Origin: Parapedobacter sp035556095
GTDB lineage: Bacteria; Bacteroidota; Bacteroidia; Sphingobacteriales; Sphingobacteriaceae
DNA length: 64,000 bases
Direction: 5' to 3'
Assembly: GCF_035556095.1 (NCBI RefSeq)
Contig: NZ_DATMFT010000026.1
Span: 150,097 to 214,096 of the forward strand
In this document: positions 55,201 to 63,600 of the stretch, piece after piece
How positions within the stretch are numbered: the stretch's first letter is position 1
How the letters are laid out: every line of letters starts with the position of its first letter
Notes under the pieces: generated by a model
The model's database searches: none
Told to the model about the DNA's origin: nothing
The model's input: the letters and a program-made list of their open reading frames with translations, nothing else
Program-made: the position numbers and the translations under genes

Positions 55201-55269
55201 CACATAGACAATCGTGGCAATCAATCCACATGCCCAACCTAAAATGTTGTTGATTTTATTGTAGTTCAT
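52243..55269 (-). CDS. DUF2723 membrane protein, paralogue 1
   Basis: A 1008-residue DUF2723 protein, clearly a tandem copy of the gene after it: the N-termini MNYNKINNILGWACG and MNYQKTNNFLGWLCG align, as do TTSFWDTGEFIASAYKMQIVHQPGAPLFLM, the NPLQPRERDYAYAGSFYAFTIWIG segment and the C-terminal parts. The start is set at 55269 to match the paralogue; the in-frame ATG at 55302 adds 11 residues. The same inferred role in glycosyl transfer applies. Both lie on one strand and may be expressed together. Confidence 0.82.
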   Translation of the reverse strand: MNYNKINNILGWACGLIATIVYVMTVERTTSFWDTGEFIASAYKMQIVHQPGAPLFLMLQNVFSNLAFGNPERIAYWMNIGSAVSSGLTILFLFWTITALARKALWKPGTELSQAGLIQIMGAGAVGALAYTFTDTFWFSAVESEVYAMSSLCTAVVFWAILKWEAHADEPRADRWLLFIAYIMGLSIGVHLLNLLAIPAIALVIYFRRTKQATSSGAVKALLIGCVVVAVVLWGVIQYLIKFAAYFDLFFVNTLGMGFGTGVVIFALLVVGGTAYGIWYSIQRAKPLLNIILLSFAFIAFGYSSFTMILIRAKADPTLNNSDPDNAFSFLSYLNREQYGDSPLVKGPYFDSRPVDISYGSNIYRKGDAKYEVAGRNFDYVYDRETIFPRLHSSREASHQQYYRNYLNLGENEQPTFADNLRFFFSYQVGHMYGRYFLWNFVGRQNDQQGHGDFTTGNWISGIKFVDQLHVGGQNALPESLKTDPSHNRFYFLPLILGLIGAFWHFKRRQKDAGVVGLLFFFTGLAIVLYLNQNPLQPRERDYAYAGSFYAFTIWIGLGVIGISEWLKKLNAKTAASVATAIGLLAGPVILAKDGWDDHDRSEKFLARDIAKDYLESCAPNAILFTYGDNDTYPLWYAQEVENVRPDVRVVNLSLLSADWYVRQMTKKVNEADGLPINIPEAKYVKGVRDVIYYQDANIAGAVELKDIVALMLSDNPNDKRPMQSEQPENFLPTKNLRLTIDKEAVIRNNVVPEMWQDSIAETMQWTYNRNYVSRAELAIMALLVNNNWERPVYFASTVPSENFMGLDDYLVSEGFALRLMPINMEPNTSQGLIHADAVYDHVMNKYEWGNIKNASYIDPESYRMISLILNSIYAAPAEALIAAGKTEQAKELLNNALESMPERIYRIMDAYGYSFIAENLYAVGETDKANALIERSVDYLEGQLAYYAAIAETKPNLEMQNIQYTMFTMNRFSAAAQEYGQDELATRVSGIFSQYETRFFGGLPTNP

Positions 55270-55402
55270 ATCGTTTTTCGCGTACATTCCCTGTAAATTC
55301 ACGCCCCGAAAATAAAGAATAGTATGTTAACAGCGACATAATATTTAGATTTTTAACACATTGCGCATGCAATCAGCACATTCCGCTAAAAAACAAAATA
55401 TT

Positions 55403-55434
55403 TTTGCATTAATTATTCCTTCCCCCTATATTTG
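55403..55434 (+). promoter_or_regulatory. Promoter of the tRNA-Gln gene
   Basis: TTTG (55403-55406), 20 bases, TATATTTG (55427-55434): full match to the Bacteroidota consensus, 36 bases before the tRNA. Confidence 0.65.
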
Positions 55435-55470
55435 CAAACCCATTCGAAAGGGTGGTACAGCAGTTCGGAT

Positions 55471-55541
55471 TGCCCGATAGTATAATGGTAGTACGACAGA
55501 TTTTGGTTCTGTTTGTCTAGGTTCGAATCCTGGTCGGGCAA
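55471..55541 (+). tRNA. tRNA-Gln (anticodon TTG)
   Basis: A 71-base cloverleaf: acceptor TGCCCGA pairs with TCGGGCA, discriminator A at 55541, anticodon stem ACAGA/TCTGT around loop TTTTGGT with TTG at 55503-55505, T-arm GGTTCGAATCC. No CCA is encoded. Confidence 0.95.
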
Positions 55542-55548
55542 CAAAAAG

Positions 55549-55587
55549 AAAATTACGGATTGTCGGTTGGCAATCCGTAATTTTTTA
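55549..55587 (+). terminator. Intrinsic terminator after tRNA-Gln
   Basis: A perfect 14-bp stem (55549-55562 with 55571-55584), 8-base loop and T-rich end, 7 bases after the tRNA. It separates the tRNA from prs. Confidence 0.85.
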
Positions 55588-55656
55588 ATGTATATTTATC
55601 GCAGGAATAGTACAATACCCCAATCCATTGCTAACCCACAAAACAACAACAACACC

Positions 55657-56601
55657 ATGCCACTGCAATTCAATCCGGTGAAACTTTTTTCGGGCACCGG
55701 TACCACCGAATTAGCCAAAAAAATAGCGACCGCCTACGGTAAGGATCTCGGCGAAATGACGGTCTCTTGCTTCAGTGACGGCGAAATCCAGCCGTTTTAC
55801 AATGAGTCGGTCCGCGGATGCGACGTATTCCTTATCCAGTCGACCAACCAGCCGAGCGACAACCTGTTCGAACTCTTGCTGATGATCGATGCCGCCAAAC
55901 GGGCATCGGCCCATTACATCACGGCAGTAGTCCCTTATTTCGGTTTCGCCCGCCAAGACCGCAAAGATAAACCCCGGGTGGCTATCGGGGCCAAAATGAT
56001 TGCTAATCTCATCACGGCGGCCGGCGCGCACCGGTTCATGACGATGGACCTCCACGCCGCGCAAATTCAGGGCTTTTTTGACATCCCGGTAGACCACCTG
56101 GATGCTTCGGTGATTTTTGTGCCCCACATCAAATCCCTCAACCTGCCGAATCTTACCATCGCATCGCCGGATATGGGCGGATCGTACCGTGCACGTACAT
56201 TTGCCAAGTATTTTAACGCTGAGGTGGTGATTTGCGACAAACAACGTAAACGCGCAAACGAAATCGAGTCCATGTCCATTATCGGCGATGTGACCGGCCA
56301 AGATATTGTATTAATAGACGACATCTGCGATACCGCCCGCACGTTATCCAAGGCTGCATCGCTCATTATGGAAAACGGAGCAGCCAGCGTACGTGCCGTA
56401 TGTACCCACCCCGTGCTCTCGGGCGAAGCCTACGACACCATTGAAAAGTCGAAACTCACCGAACTAATCGTCACCGACACCATCCCCTTGAAACGTCAAA
56501 GCGAAAAAATCAAGGTGCTTTCCACCGCCGGCCTGTTCGCCAATGCAATCAAGAATGTCAACGAACACGGCTCCATCAGCGATCTGTTTAAAGTGGATTA
56601 A
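55657..56601 (+). CDS. prs: Ribose-phosphate pyrophosphokinase
   Basis: A 314-residue enzyme making PRPP from ribose-5-phosphate and ATP. Visible parts are KLFSGTGTTELAKKIA (about 7-22), VRGCDVFLIQSTNQPSDNLFELLLMIDAAKRASA, the catalytic YFGFARQDRKDKPRVAI loop, MDLHAAQIQGFF and the PRPP loop DIVLIDDICDTARTLSKAA. The frame is open upstream into the tRNA, so the longer start at 55513 is excluded; ATG 55657 gives the standard start and length. Pathways fed include purines, pyrimidines and NAD. Confidence 0.95.
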   Translation: MPLQFNPVKLFSGTGTTELAKKIATAYGKDLGEMTVSCFSDGEIQPFYNESVRGCDVFLIQSTNQPSDNLFELLLMIDAAKRASAHYITAVVPYFGFARQDRKDKPRVAIGAKMIANLITAAGAHRFMTMDLHAAQIQGFFDIPVDHLDASVIFVPHIKSLNLPNLTIASPDMGGSYRARTFAKYFNAEVVICDKQRKRANEIESMSIIGDVTGQDIVLIDDICDTARTLSKAASLIMENGAASVRAVCTHPVLSGEAYDTIEKSKLTELIVTDTIPLKRQSEKIKVLSTAGLFANAIKNVNEHGSISDLFKVD

Positions 56602-56641
56602 CGAACAGACACATTCATTTCAAAAAATTAAAAATATTGCA

Positions 56642-56649
56642 TACCTTTG
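56642..56649 (+). promoter_or_regulatory. -7 promoter box for rplY/ctc
   Basis: TACCTTTG matches TAnnTTTG; TTTC at 56618-56621 stands at the usual 20-base distance but deviates from TTTG. ATG 56683 follows 33 bases later. Confidence 0.45.
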
Positions 56650-56682
56650 CGGCCTTAATTTTACAAATAATTCAATCACAAA

Positions 56683-57273
56683 ATGAAATCAATTGCTATT
56701 AGCGGTTCTCTGAGAGAGAACGTAGGGAAACGTGACGCGAAAGAGCTGCGCTACCAGGGTAAGGTACCCGCTGTACTCTATGGTGGCAAAGAACAATACC
56801 ACTTTTCTGTGTCCGCAACTGATTTGAAGCCGGTCATCTACACACCGGATGTTCATTTCATCGACCTTGATGTCGACGGCAAGAAATTCCAAGCCATTCT
56901 TCAGGATGCCCAGTACCATCCGCTTACGGATCAGGTGCGCCATGTCGATTTCCTCGAGCTGAACGACAGCAAAGAGGTGGCACTGAATATCCCCATCAAG
57001 CTCACGGGCGCTTCGCCAGGAGTGAAATCCGGCGGTAAGTTGGTGCAGAAACTGCGTAGCCTACGGGTTAAAGCACTCCCTAAGAATATGCCACAGCATA
57101 TCGAAGTGAGCCTTGAAACGCTTGAAGTAGGTAGCTCCGTGCGCGTGGAAAATGTACAAGTAGAAAACGGCAAAGTACTCAACAACGCTGATGACACTAT
57201 CGTTTCGGTCATCATGTCGCGTGCGTTGCGTCAAGCGGAACAAGAAGCCGCTAAGGCCGAAGGGAAAAAATAA
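56683..57273 (+). CDS. rplY: 50S ribosomal protein L25 / general stress protein Ctc
   Basis: A 196-residue long-form L25 (TL5/Ctc). The N-terminal 5S rRNA-binding domain shows SGSLRENVGKRDAKELRYQGKVPAVLYGGKEQ and QDAQYHPLTDQVRHVDFLEL; the C-terminal domain has VKSGGKLVQKLRSLRVKALPKNMPQHIEV and an Ala/Glu/Lys-rich tail. It is bound to 5S rRNA in the large subunit. A terminator follows and abuts the next promoter. Confidence 0.93.
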   Translation: MKSIAISGSLRENVGKRDAKELRYQGKVPAVLYGGKEQYHFSVSATDLKPVIYTPDVHFIDLDVDGKKFQAILQDAQYHPLTDQVRHVDFLELNDSKEVALNIPIKLTGASPGVKSGGKLVQKLRSLRVKALPKNMPQHIEVSLETLEVGSSVRVENVQVENGKVLNNADDTIVSVIMSRALRQAEQEAAKAEGKK

Positions 57274-57299
57274 AAATCGGCAATCCATACCGATAACTG

Positions 57300-57332
57300 A
57301 AAAAGCATCAGCCACCACGCTGGTGCTTTTTT
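57300..57332 (+). terminator. Intrinsic terminator after rplY
   Basis: A 12-bp stem (57300-57311 with 57320-57331) with one G-U pair and an 8-base loop ends in a T-run. The next promoter starts two bases downstream. Confidence 0.8.
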
Positions 57333-57333
57333 G

Positions 57334-57341
57334 TATGTTTG
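57334..57341 (+). promoter_or_regulatory. -7 promoter box for pth
   Basis: TATGTTTG matches TAnnTTTG and ends 7 bases before the pth ATG (57349), so the leader would be only a few bases long. The would-be -33 region lies in the terminator stem, with no TTG. Confidence 0.45.
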
Positions 57342-57348
57342 CATCCAT

Positions 57349-57918
57349 ATGGCAGCAAAAAAACAATTGATTGTCGGCCTTGGCAACATCGGCCGCGAGT
57401 ATGCCGACACCCGGCACAATATCGGTTTCATGATTGCCGACGAACTGGCCAGACAAGCCGGCACCACTTTTTCAACACTACGGTATGCCTATTATACCGA
57501 ATACCGCCACCGAGGTAATAGCGTATACCTCATCAAGCCCACCACCTACATGAACTTAAGCGGCAAAGCGGTCAACTATTGGATGCACGAGCTGAAAATA
57601 CCCCTTCAGGACGTATTGGTTATCGTGGATGAAATCGCCCTGCCATTCGGCAAGATCCGCTTGCGCGCCAAGGGCAGCAGCGCGGGGCACAACGGCTTAA
57701 AGAGTATCGAAACGCTATGCGGCGGCCAAGGCTACCCACGGCTACGTTTCGGCATAGGCAATGATTTTCCGAAAGGCCGACAAGTCGATTACGTGCTCAG
57801 TGGCTTTGACGATGATGAGCTGATGGACCTCCCCGCGTTGATAGACCGTTCCACGCAGGTGGTCAATAGCTTTGTCCACATCGGTGTGGAGCTAACGATG
57901 ACCCAATTCAACGGATAA
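57349..57918 (+). CDS. pth: Peptidyl-tRNA hydrolase
   Basis: A 189-residue enzyme that frees tRNA from peptidyl-tRNA lost by ribosomes. The active-site segments are LIVGLGNIGREYADTRHNIGFM (with Asn, His), PTTYMNLSGKAV, VIVDEIALPFGKIRLRAKGSSAGHNGLKSIETL and LRFGIGND. In the DEIALPFGK segment an Ile-Ala stands where DDLDLP is common. The start 57349 gives the standard N-terminus; an upstream TTG (57331) lies in the promoter. Confidence 0.93.
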   Translation: MAAKKQLIVGLGNIGREYADTRHNIGFMIADELARQAGTTFSTLRYAYYTEYRHRGNSVYLIKPTTYMNLSGKAVNYWMHELKIPLQDVLVIVDEIALPFGKIRLRAKGSSAGHNGLKSIETLCGGQGYPRLRFGIGNDFPKGRQVDYVLSGFDDDELMDLPALIDRSTQVVNSFVHIGVELTMTQFNG

Positions 57919-58047
57919 ATCCGTTGCTTTCCTGCTAAGTAAGTAATCGACGGCAACCGTGCTTAGACCGATACTGCTGAGCACCCATGAACGCTGTTAA
58001 AACAGAGAAATCACGAATAACTCCGTGTTCATATAGGCGATAATAAG

Positions 58048-58078
58048 TTGCAATTAAACGCTAATTTTTCTATGTTTG
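58048..58078 (+). promoter_or_regulatory. Promoter of gltA
   Basis: TTG (58048-58050), 20 bases, TATGTTTG (58071-58078), 19 bases before ATG 58098. Confidence 0.55.
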
Positions 58079-58097
58079 CACTTCATCCGAATAAAAT

Positions 58098-59384
58098 ATG
58101 TCAGAAAAAGCTTCCATATCAATAAACGGTAAATCTCACGAGTTGCCTGTAGTTACGGGTACAGAAAATGAACAGGCCATCGATATCTCTAAACTGCGTG
58201 CCGTATCTGGAGCAATTACCCTCGACCCCGGTTTCAAAAATACCGGTGCTACGCAAAGTGCGATTACTTTTTTGGATGGCGAGCAGGGCATTTTGCACTA
58301 TCGTGGATATCCAATCGAGCAGCTCGCCGAGCAGTCGACGTTTTTGGAAGTAGCCTATTTGCTGATATATGGGGATTTACCTTCCGCGGACACCTTAGCC
58401 GATTTCAGAAGCAAAATCAGCAGGCACACGCTGATCCATGAAGACATGAAGAAGTTCTTCGATGGCTTCCCATCGAAGTCGCACCCCATGGGACAGCTAT
58501 CCTGCTTGGTGGGTGCACTTTCGGCATTTTATCCGGAATCACTCGATCCCAATCCCAGCGAGGAGGATGAGAACCTAACCATCATGAAGCTGCTGGCCAA
58601 GATGCCAACCATCGTGTCGTGGATATACAAGAAATCACTCGGCCATCCTGTTATCTATCCAAGGAACGAGCTCAACTATGTCCATAATTTCATGAACATG
58701 ACTTTTGGCCAGATCACGGAGGACACCACAATCGATCCGGCGGTGGTGCGCGCCATGCACAAGCTCTTGATTCTGCATGCCGACCATGAACAGAACTGCT
58801 CGGCATCCACGGTACGTATCGTCGGCTCATCCAACGCCAACCTATACGCTTCCATATCGGCAGGCATATCGGCGCTTTGGGGCCCGTTACATGGCGGAGC
58901 CAACCAAGCGGTCATCGAAATGCTCGAAAACATCCGGAATGACGGTGGCAATAGTGCAAAATGGCTGGCCAAGGCAAAAGACAAGAACGATCCGTTCCGG
59001 CTAATGGGCTTCGGCCACCGCGTATATAAAAACTTCGACCCGCGGGCCAAGATCATCAAAAAAGCGTGCGACGATGTGCTTGAGAAATTAGGCATCGACG
59101 ATCCGGTATTGAATATTGCCAAAGAACTTGAGGAAGCCGCTTTGAAAGACCAGTATTTTGTAGACCGGAAATTGTATCCGAACGTTGATTTCTATTCAGG
59201 CATCATCTACCGTGCCTTGGGCTTCCCTACCGACATGTTTACGGTACTCTTCGCCTTGGGCCGCTTACCTGGATGGATTGCGCAATGGAAGGAGATGAGG
59301 GCCAACCGGGAACCTATCGGACGCCCCCGGCAAATCTATACCGGCAGCACGAAGCGAGATTATATTCCGCTCGATAAGCGGTAG
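58098..59384 (+). CDS. gltA: Citrate synthase
   Basis: A 428-residue type II citrate synthase, the entry step of the TCA cycle. It shows LDPGFKNTGATQSAITFLDGEQGILHYRGYPIEQLAEQS at the start, LHADHEQNCSASTVRIVGSS, the active-site GPLHGGANQAVIEML histidine, FGHRVYKNFDPRAKIIK and the catalytic Asp in NVDFYSGIIYRALG. It is directly followed by a DUF2200 gene (22-base gap). Nothing unusual. Confidence 0.96.
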   Translation: MSEKASISINGKSHELPVVTGTENEQAIDISKLRAVSGAITLDPGFKNTGATQSAITFLDGEQGILHYRGYPIEQLAEQSTFLEVAYLLIYGDLPSADTLADFRSKISRHTLIHEDMKKFFDGFPSKSHPMGQLSCLVGALSAFYPESLDPNPSEEDENLTIMKLLAKMPTIVSWIYKKSLGHPVIYPRNELNYVHNFMNMTFGQITEDTTIDPAVVRAMHKLLILHADHEQNCSASTVRIVGSSNANLYASISAGISALWGPLHGGANQAVIEMLENIRNDGGNSAKWLAKAKDKNDPFRLMGFGHRVYKNFDPRAKIIKKACDDVLEKLGIDDPVLNIAKELEEAALKDQYFVDRKLYPNVDFYSGIIYRALGFPTDMFTVLFALGRLPGWIAQWKEMRANREPIGRPRQIYTGSTKRDYIPLDKR

Positions 59385-59406
59385 CGGCGAATCAAATTGA
59401 AAAGCC

Positions 59407-59772
59407 ATGGCAACGAAAGCGGAAAATATACAACGGGTATACAAAATGTCCTTTGCGAGTGTCTATCCGCATTATGTTACCAAAGCAGAAAAAAAAGGCC
59501 GTACCAAGGGGGAAGTTGACGAAATTATCTATTGGCTCACCAGCTATGATGAGCAAAGCTTAACGCAACATATCAACGACAAAACCAATATTGAAACATT
59601 TTTCGCCGAGGCTCCGCAAATCAATCCAAATGCGTCAAAAATCACCGGCGTTATCTGTGGCTACCGGATAGAGGAAATCGAAGACCCGTTGATGCAGAAA
59701 ATCCGTTACCTGGATAAATTGATCGATGAATTGGCCAAAGGAAAGGCCATGGATAAAATACTACGGAAGTAA
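59407..59772 (+). CDS. DUF2200 family protein
   Basis: A 121-residue soluble protein of the DUF2200 family with its typical opening NIQRVYKMSFASVYPHYVTKAEKKGRTKGEVDEIIYWLTSY and ITGVICGYRIEEIEDPLMQKIRYLDKLIDELAKGK. The function is unknown. It follows gltA closely and may share its transcript. Confidence 0.88.
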   Translation: MATKAENIQRVYKMSFASVYPHYVTKAEKKGRTKGEVDEIIYWLTSYDEQSLTQHINDKTNIETFFAEAPQINPNASKITGVICGYRIEEIEDPLMQKIRYLDKLIDELAKGKAMDKILRK

Positions 59773-59876
59773 GGTAAAGTTCCCGTCAACGGTCAGGCGT
59801 GTTCGAGACCGACCCCGAGGATTATTGCCCGTGCCGGGCGCACAAAAAATAGGGTTCCTAAATGAAAAACAACCTT

Positions 59877-59893
59877 CTTTAAAAATTTTAAAG
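59877..59893. repeat. AT-rich perfect palindrome
   Basis: CTTTAAAA and TTTTAAAG face each other around one A. It lies in the intergenic region after DUF2200. No role is assigned; chance is plausible in an AT-rich stretch. Confidence 0.2.
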
Positions 59894-59959
59894 TTGACCG
59901 TAAATTAATTGGTTGCAACTTCAGTAAAATACACGTAAAAAATACTCGAAATAAAAGTA

Positions 59960-60235
59960 CTACATTTTCTTAACTACTTTCCAAATAGCTTGTGCATGGT
60001 CATACCTAAGAAGCCACCTCTTCTTTGAAATTTTAGTGCCTTTAGTTGTGGTATATCCCTCAACGTAAACGACCACCTCTTCGGCATTTAATGGTTCCAT
60101 TTCGGCATCTGCTAGCGCACCATCACTAAATTCGGCAACAATTAACACCGAAGTACTTTGCAAGGCAATCTTGAAATTAAATATTGCAGGGCATCCCGGA
60201 TATATGTGCGTGTCTTGAAAGCTGGTTTTATTCAT
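59960..60235 (-). CDS. Hypothetical 91-residue protein
   Basis: A small acidic-to-basic protein of unknown function without signal peptide or membrane segment. The middle (STSVLIVAEFSDGALADAEMEPLNAEEVVVYVEGYTTTKGTKISKKRWLLRYDHAQAIWKVV) has alternating hydrophobic residues as in a beta-sheet and a basic end. It is supported only by an open frame and plausible composition; it stands alone among non-coding stretches. Confidence 0.45.
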   Translation of the reverse strand: MNKTSFQDTHIYPGCPAIFNFKIALQSTSVLIVAEFSDGALADAEMEPLNAEEVVVYVEGYTTTKGTKISKKRWLLRYDHAQAIWKVVKKM

Positions 60236-60637
60236 CTTTAAAACGTTTTTACTTCATTTAACCGTTAACTCTTATATCAAATTCATTGCCACATCAATTC
60301 GTTTAACCCAGATTATTGCCTCGCTCGCCTGGCCGCATCGAGAAGAGTTTGAAGCAGTTTCAGCACGTAATAGAAGTGCTAAGAATATTCTGGGTTTAAA
60401 TTATGGCGTACCACTGGAGGGCCGGTTGATCCCGGCCGATTCGGACAAACTCCTGATCATCAACTACCCAATTGATTCGGCCGATACTTATAGGAGGCGG
60501 CTCTCCCTGATATCCCGATCGGCCGTTATCCAAGTTCAAGTTTTTCGACGAGTACCTGATACGTATAGGGTGGTGATATTGATATGCAGATCGAGCGGAT
60601 GGCTTACTAATAATTGATGAACAAGTACTTACTTCCA
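60236..60637. other. Gene-free stretch with a start-less open frame
   Basis: This region contains an open plus-strand frame from about 60249 to 60617 with normal-looking codons (REEFEAVSARNRSAKNILG, then PLEGRLIPADSDKLLIINYP) but no proper start codon. I do not recognise the protein; it may be the rest of a decayed gene. Confidence 0.4.
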
Positions 60638-63600
60638 CTAGTACCTTAATACAAAATACCCTTGCCGGTATTCCGTGCCGCCGCCCGTACCGATCTCCAC
60701 CACATAAAAGTAAGTCCCCGCAGGTAGTTTCTGCTGCCCCGGGCCGATGCCGCGGAATGCTATTCGGTCGTTATCGTAGCCGCTGGCTTCCCATACGATT
60801 GTGCCGTTGCGGTTGGCCACGCTCACCCGGTTGTCCGGGTAGTCTCGTATCCCCTCGATCATCAGAAATTCGTTGATGCCGTCGCCGTTCGGCGAAACCG
60901 CCGGATGAACCCGTACCGGGAAATCCGAGGCCGGATCAACCACCCGGAGGGTCACCGTCACCGGTTCGGCCGCCTCGTGGTTTCCGTCACCCGCTTGCGC
61001 GGCGGTTATATTTATTGTACCTAACCGGTGGATGTGCAGCATGGTGCCCCCCACTGTGGCCACCTGCCCGTCGTCGATTGCCAGGTACACAGGCAGGCCG
61101 CTGCTCGTGCGAACATCCAGCTGCAAGCTGCCCACCGCACGGTTTACCTCCACCGGTGCGGTGAACGTAATCGCCTGCATGGCTTTCCCAACAGCCAGTA
61201 CCCGGCTCATTTCCGGGCGGTTTGCATAATTACTGTTTTCCGGCACCGTGGCCGTGATTTCCGCTTCCCCGGCACCAACGATGCGGATCAATCCGCTATC
61301 CCCGATTTCCGCCACCGCGGGGTTGCTGCTTGTGTAGGTAATCGCCTCTCCACTGCTGGCAGTTGCCGCTGGGGTGAAATCCACATCGCCGTAGGTCTTC
61401 GGCCCAAGCACCGGGAAACGCAGTGTACGCATCCCCGGCGTAATATCTAGCGTCGCCGTCAGCACTAGGCCCTCATAGTTCGCCCCGCCATCGATGGTCG
61501 CCGTTACCGTCTGACTGCCAACTTTCGTACGGCCATTACCTGTATAGCTTACCGACGTGCCAGCAGGTAGCTCCCCTTCAATCGAAAGGGATTTCGCCGT
61601 CCCGTCATACACAAACGAACGGTCTTCAAAAGCGACTGTCAGTGTACTCGAAGTCTTGATTTCCAATTCCGCACCGTTGTAAGTAAGTGTATAGTTACTG
61701 CTCAGGGCCAATGTGCCCTGGTTGATGGCATAAGTGCCCACGGCTTCGCCCGGCTCGCGCACCAATGCACCGCGGAACCCGTCGCCTCCGACCAGTGCCG
61801 GAGACACTCCATAGGTCAGCCCCGGATCGGACTGCCCGAATACTTTCGTCTGGCCGTCTACCGTGACCGTAACATCAAGTGGCGTTATCCTGAAGCCCGA
61901 ACCGATGTAATCTACCGTATAATTCGTGCCAGCGTCCAGCGTACCCTGCGTGATCGCATAGGTACCGACATCTTCTCCCCTCACGCGTTCCAATCCGCCC
62001 ATCAAGATACGCTCATCATCGTCCCCTTCAAAACCCGTGGCCTCGAAGGTTAACGCTGGATCATCTGATCCGTATACTTTGCCCTGTCCAGCAGTCACGG
62101 TAACAGTTAGCGGGCGTGGCATAATACGGCCTTCCGTAATAGCGGAAACAGCGGTTAGGATATAGTTGCTGACATCGGGACCGGCTAACTTTAAATCCGT
62201 GACCGTAACAATTTTCTCCGTACCGGCGTTGCTGTCATCGTACTTCGCCGTACCGCTCACCGTAATCAAGTCAGCATCGACGATACCTGACAGACGGTAA
62301 TGGCCTGCGGCTAATGTCGCGGTTGGTGTGCCATCGTATATTTTCGTGATTGGCGAATCGGTATTTACCGATACTGTCAATAGTTTGGGTGTAATCTCGC
62401 CCGTTGTCATCACCTCGGTATCCGCTATAATGCTATAGTTAGCCGCATCGGCACCGCCCAACTCAAAATCCGTAACCCATACTTCCTTATCGGTTCCGGC
62501 ATTTATATCGCGGTAAACTGCTGTGCCACTAACCGTCACGTCACTGCCATGTACCAAGCCTTCGAGCCTATAATTGGCTGCCACCAATGTAGCGGCATTG
62601 TTCGCGTCATACACTTTTGTGATAGCAGGATAATTATTCACCACCACGGTCAGTGGCTTCCGTTGGATGGTAAAGTCCGCTCCGCTATAATTGACGGTAT
62701 AGTTACCATTGGCAGCCAGCGTGCCTTGGGTAATACCATAAACACCCGGCGTTTCACCCCGTACACGGGATAATGCACCGGAAAATATGCGTTCATCGTC
62801 TCCCCGCTTAAAGCCAGTGACGTTGTAGGTCAATACCGAGTCGTCCGAGCCATATACCTTATGCTGCCCGCCATCGGCTGTTACCGTGAGTTCAGCGCTA
62901 TGGATATGGAATACCTCTTCAGCTTGGGTAATGGTATAGTTAATCCCGGCAGATAGATCTCCCCCGTTAATTGCATAGGCACCTGCGTCCTCGCCAGCTT
63001 CCCGCGATAGGGATCCGATAAGTACCGCCTCGCTGTCATCAAATTGCCAGCCAGACACGGTGTACGTAAGTGTGGAGTCATTTTCTCCATACACCTTGCC
63101 TTGCTCGCGATCCGGCGTAACCGTCAAAGTCTGCGGTGTGATGGTAAAATCGGCTCCGATGTAGTCCAAGGTGTAATTGGGCCCAGCGGTCAATGTACCT
63201 ATGCCAATGGCATAGGTTCTTACGTCTTCACCAGGAATCCGAGACAATTCACCTACGACACGATGCTGATCCTCAACTTTAGCGAAGCCCGTTGCTTCAT
63301 AGGCAAGCACGGGATCCTTTTCCCCATATTGTTTGCCCTGCCCCATGGCCGCAGCAATCATCAACGGTCGTTGTGTGATGCTGCCTGTGGTACTGCCAGA
63401 AGTGGTTGTTAACGTATAATTGCCAGCATCGTTTCCATCCAATAGCAACTCAGCCAAGGTAATGGTTTTATCCTTGTTGGCATGCTCGCTGTCGTATACC
63501 GCCGAACCGCTCGCCGTCACGTCGTCGTTACCGATTACACCGTCCAAGCGGTAATTGCCGGCGGTAAGCGTAGCGGTAGGCGTGCCATCGTATACTTTCG

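Noticed and set aside
59827..59839. GCCCG/CGGGC hairpin after the DUF2200 gene
   Set aside because: The five-bp stem is followed by A residues on the plus strand, so it does not fit a terminator for the DUF2200 gene.
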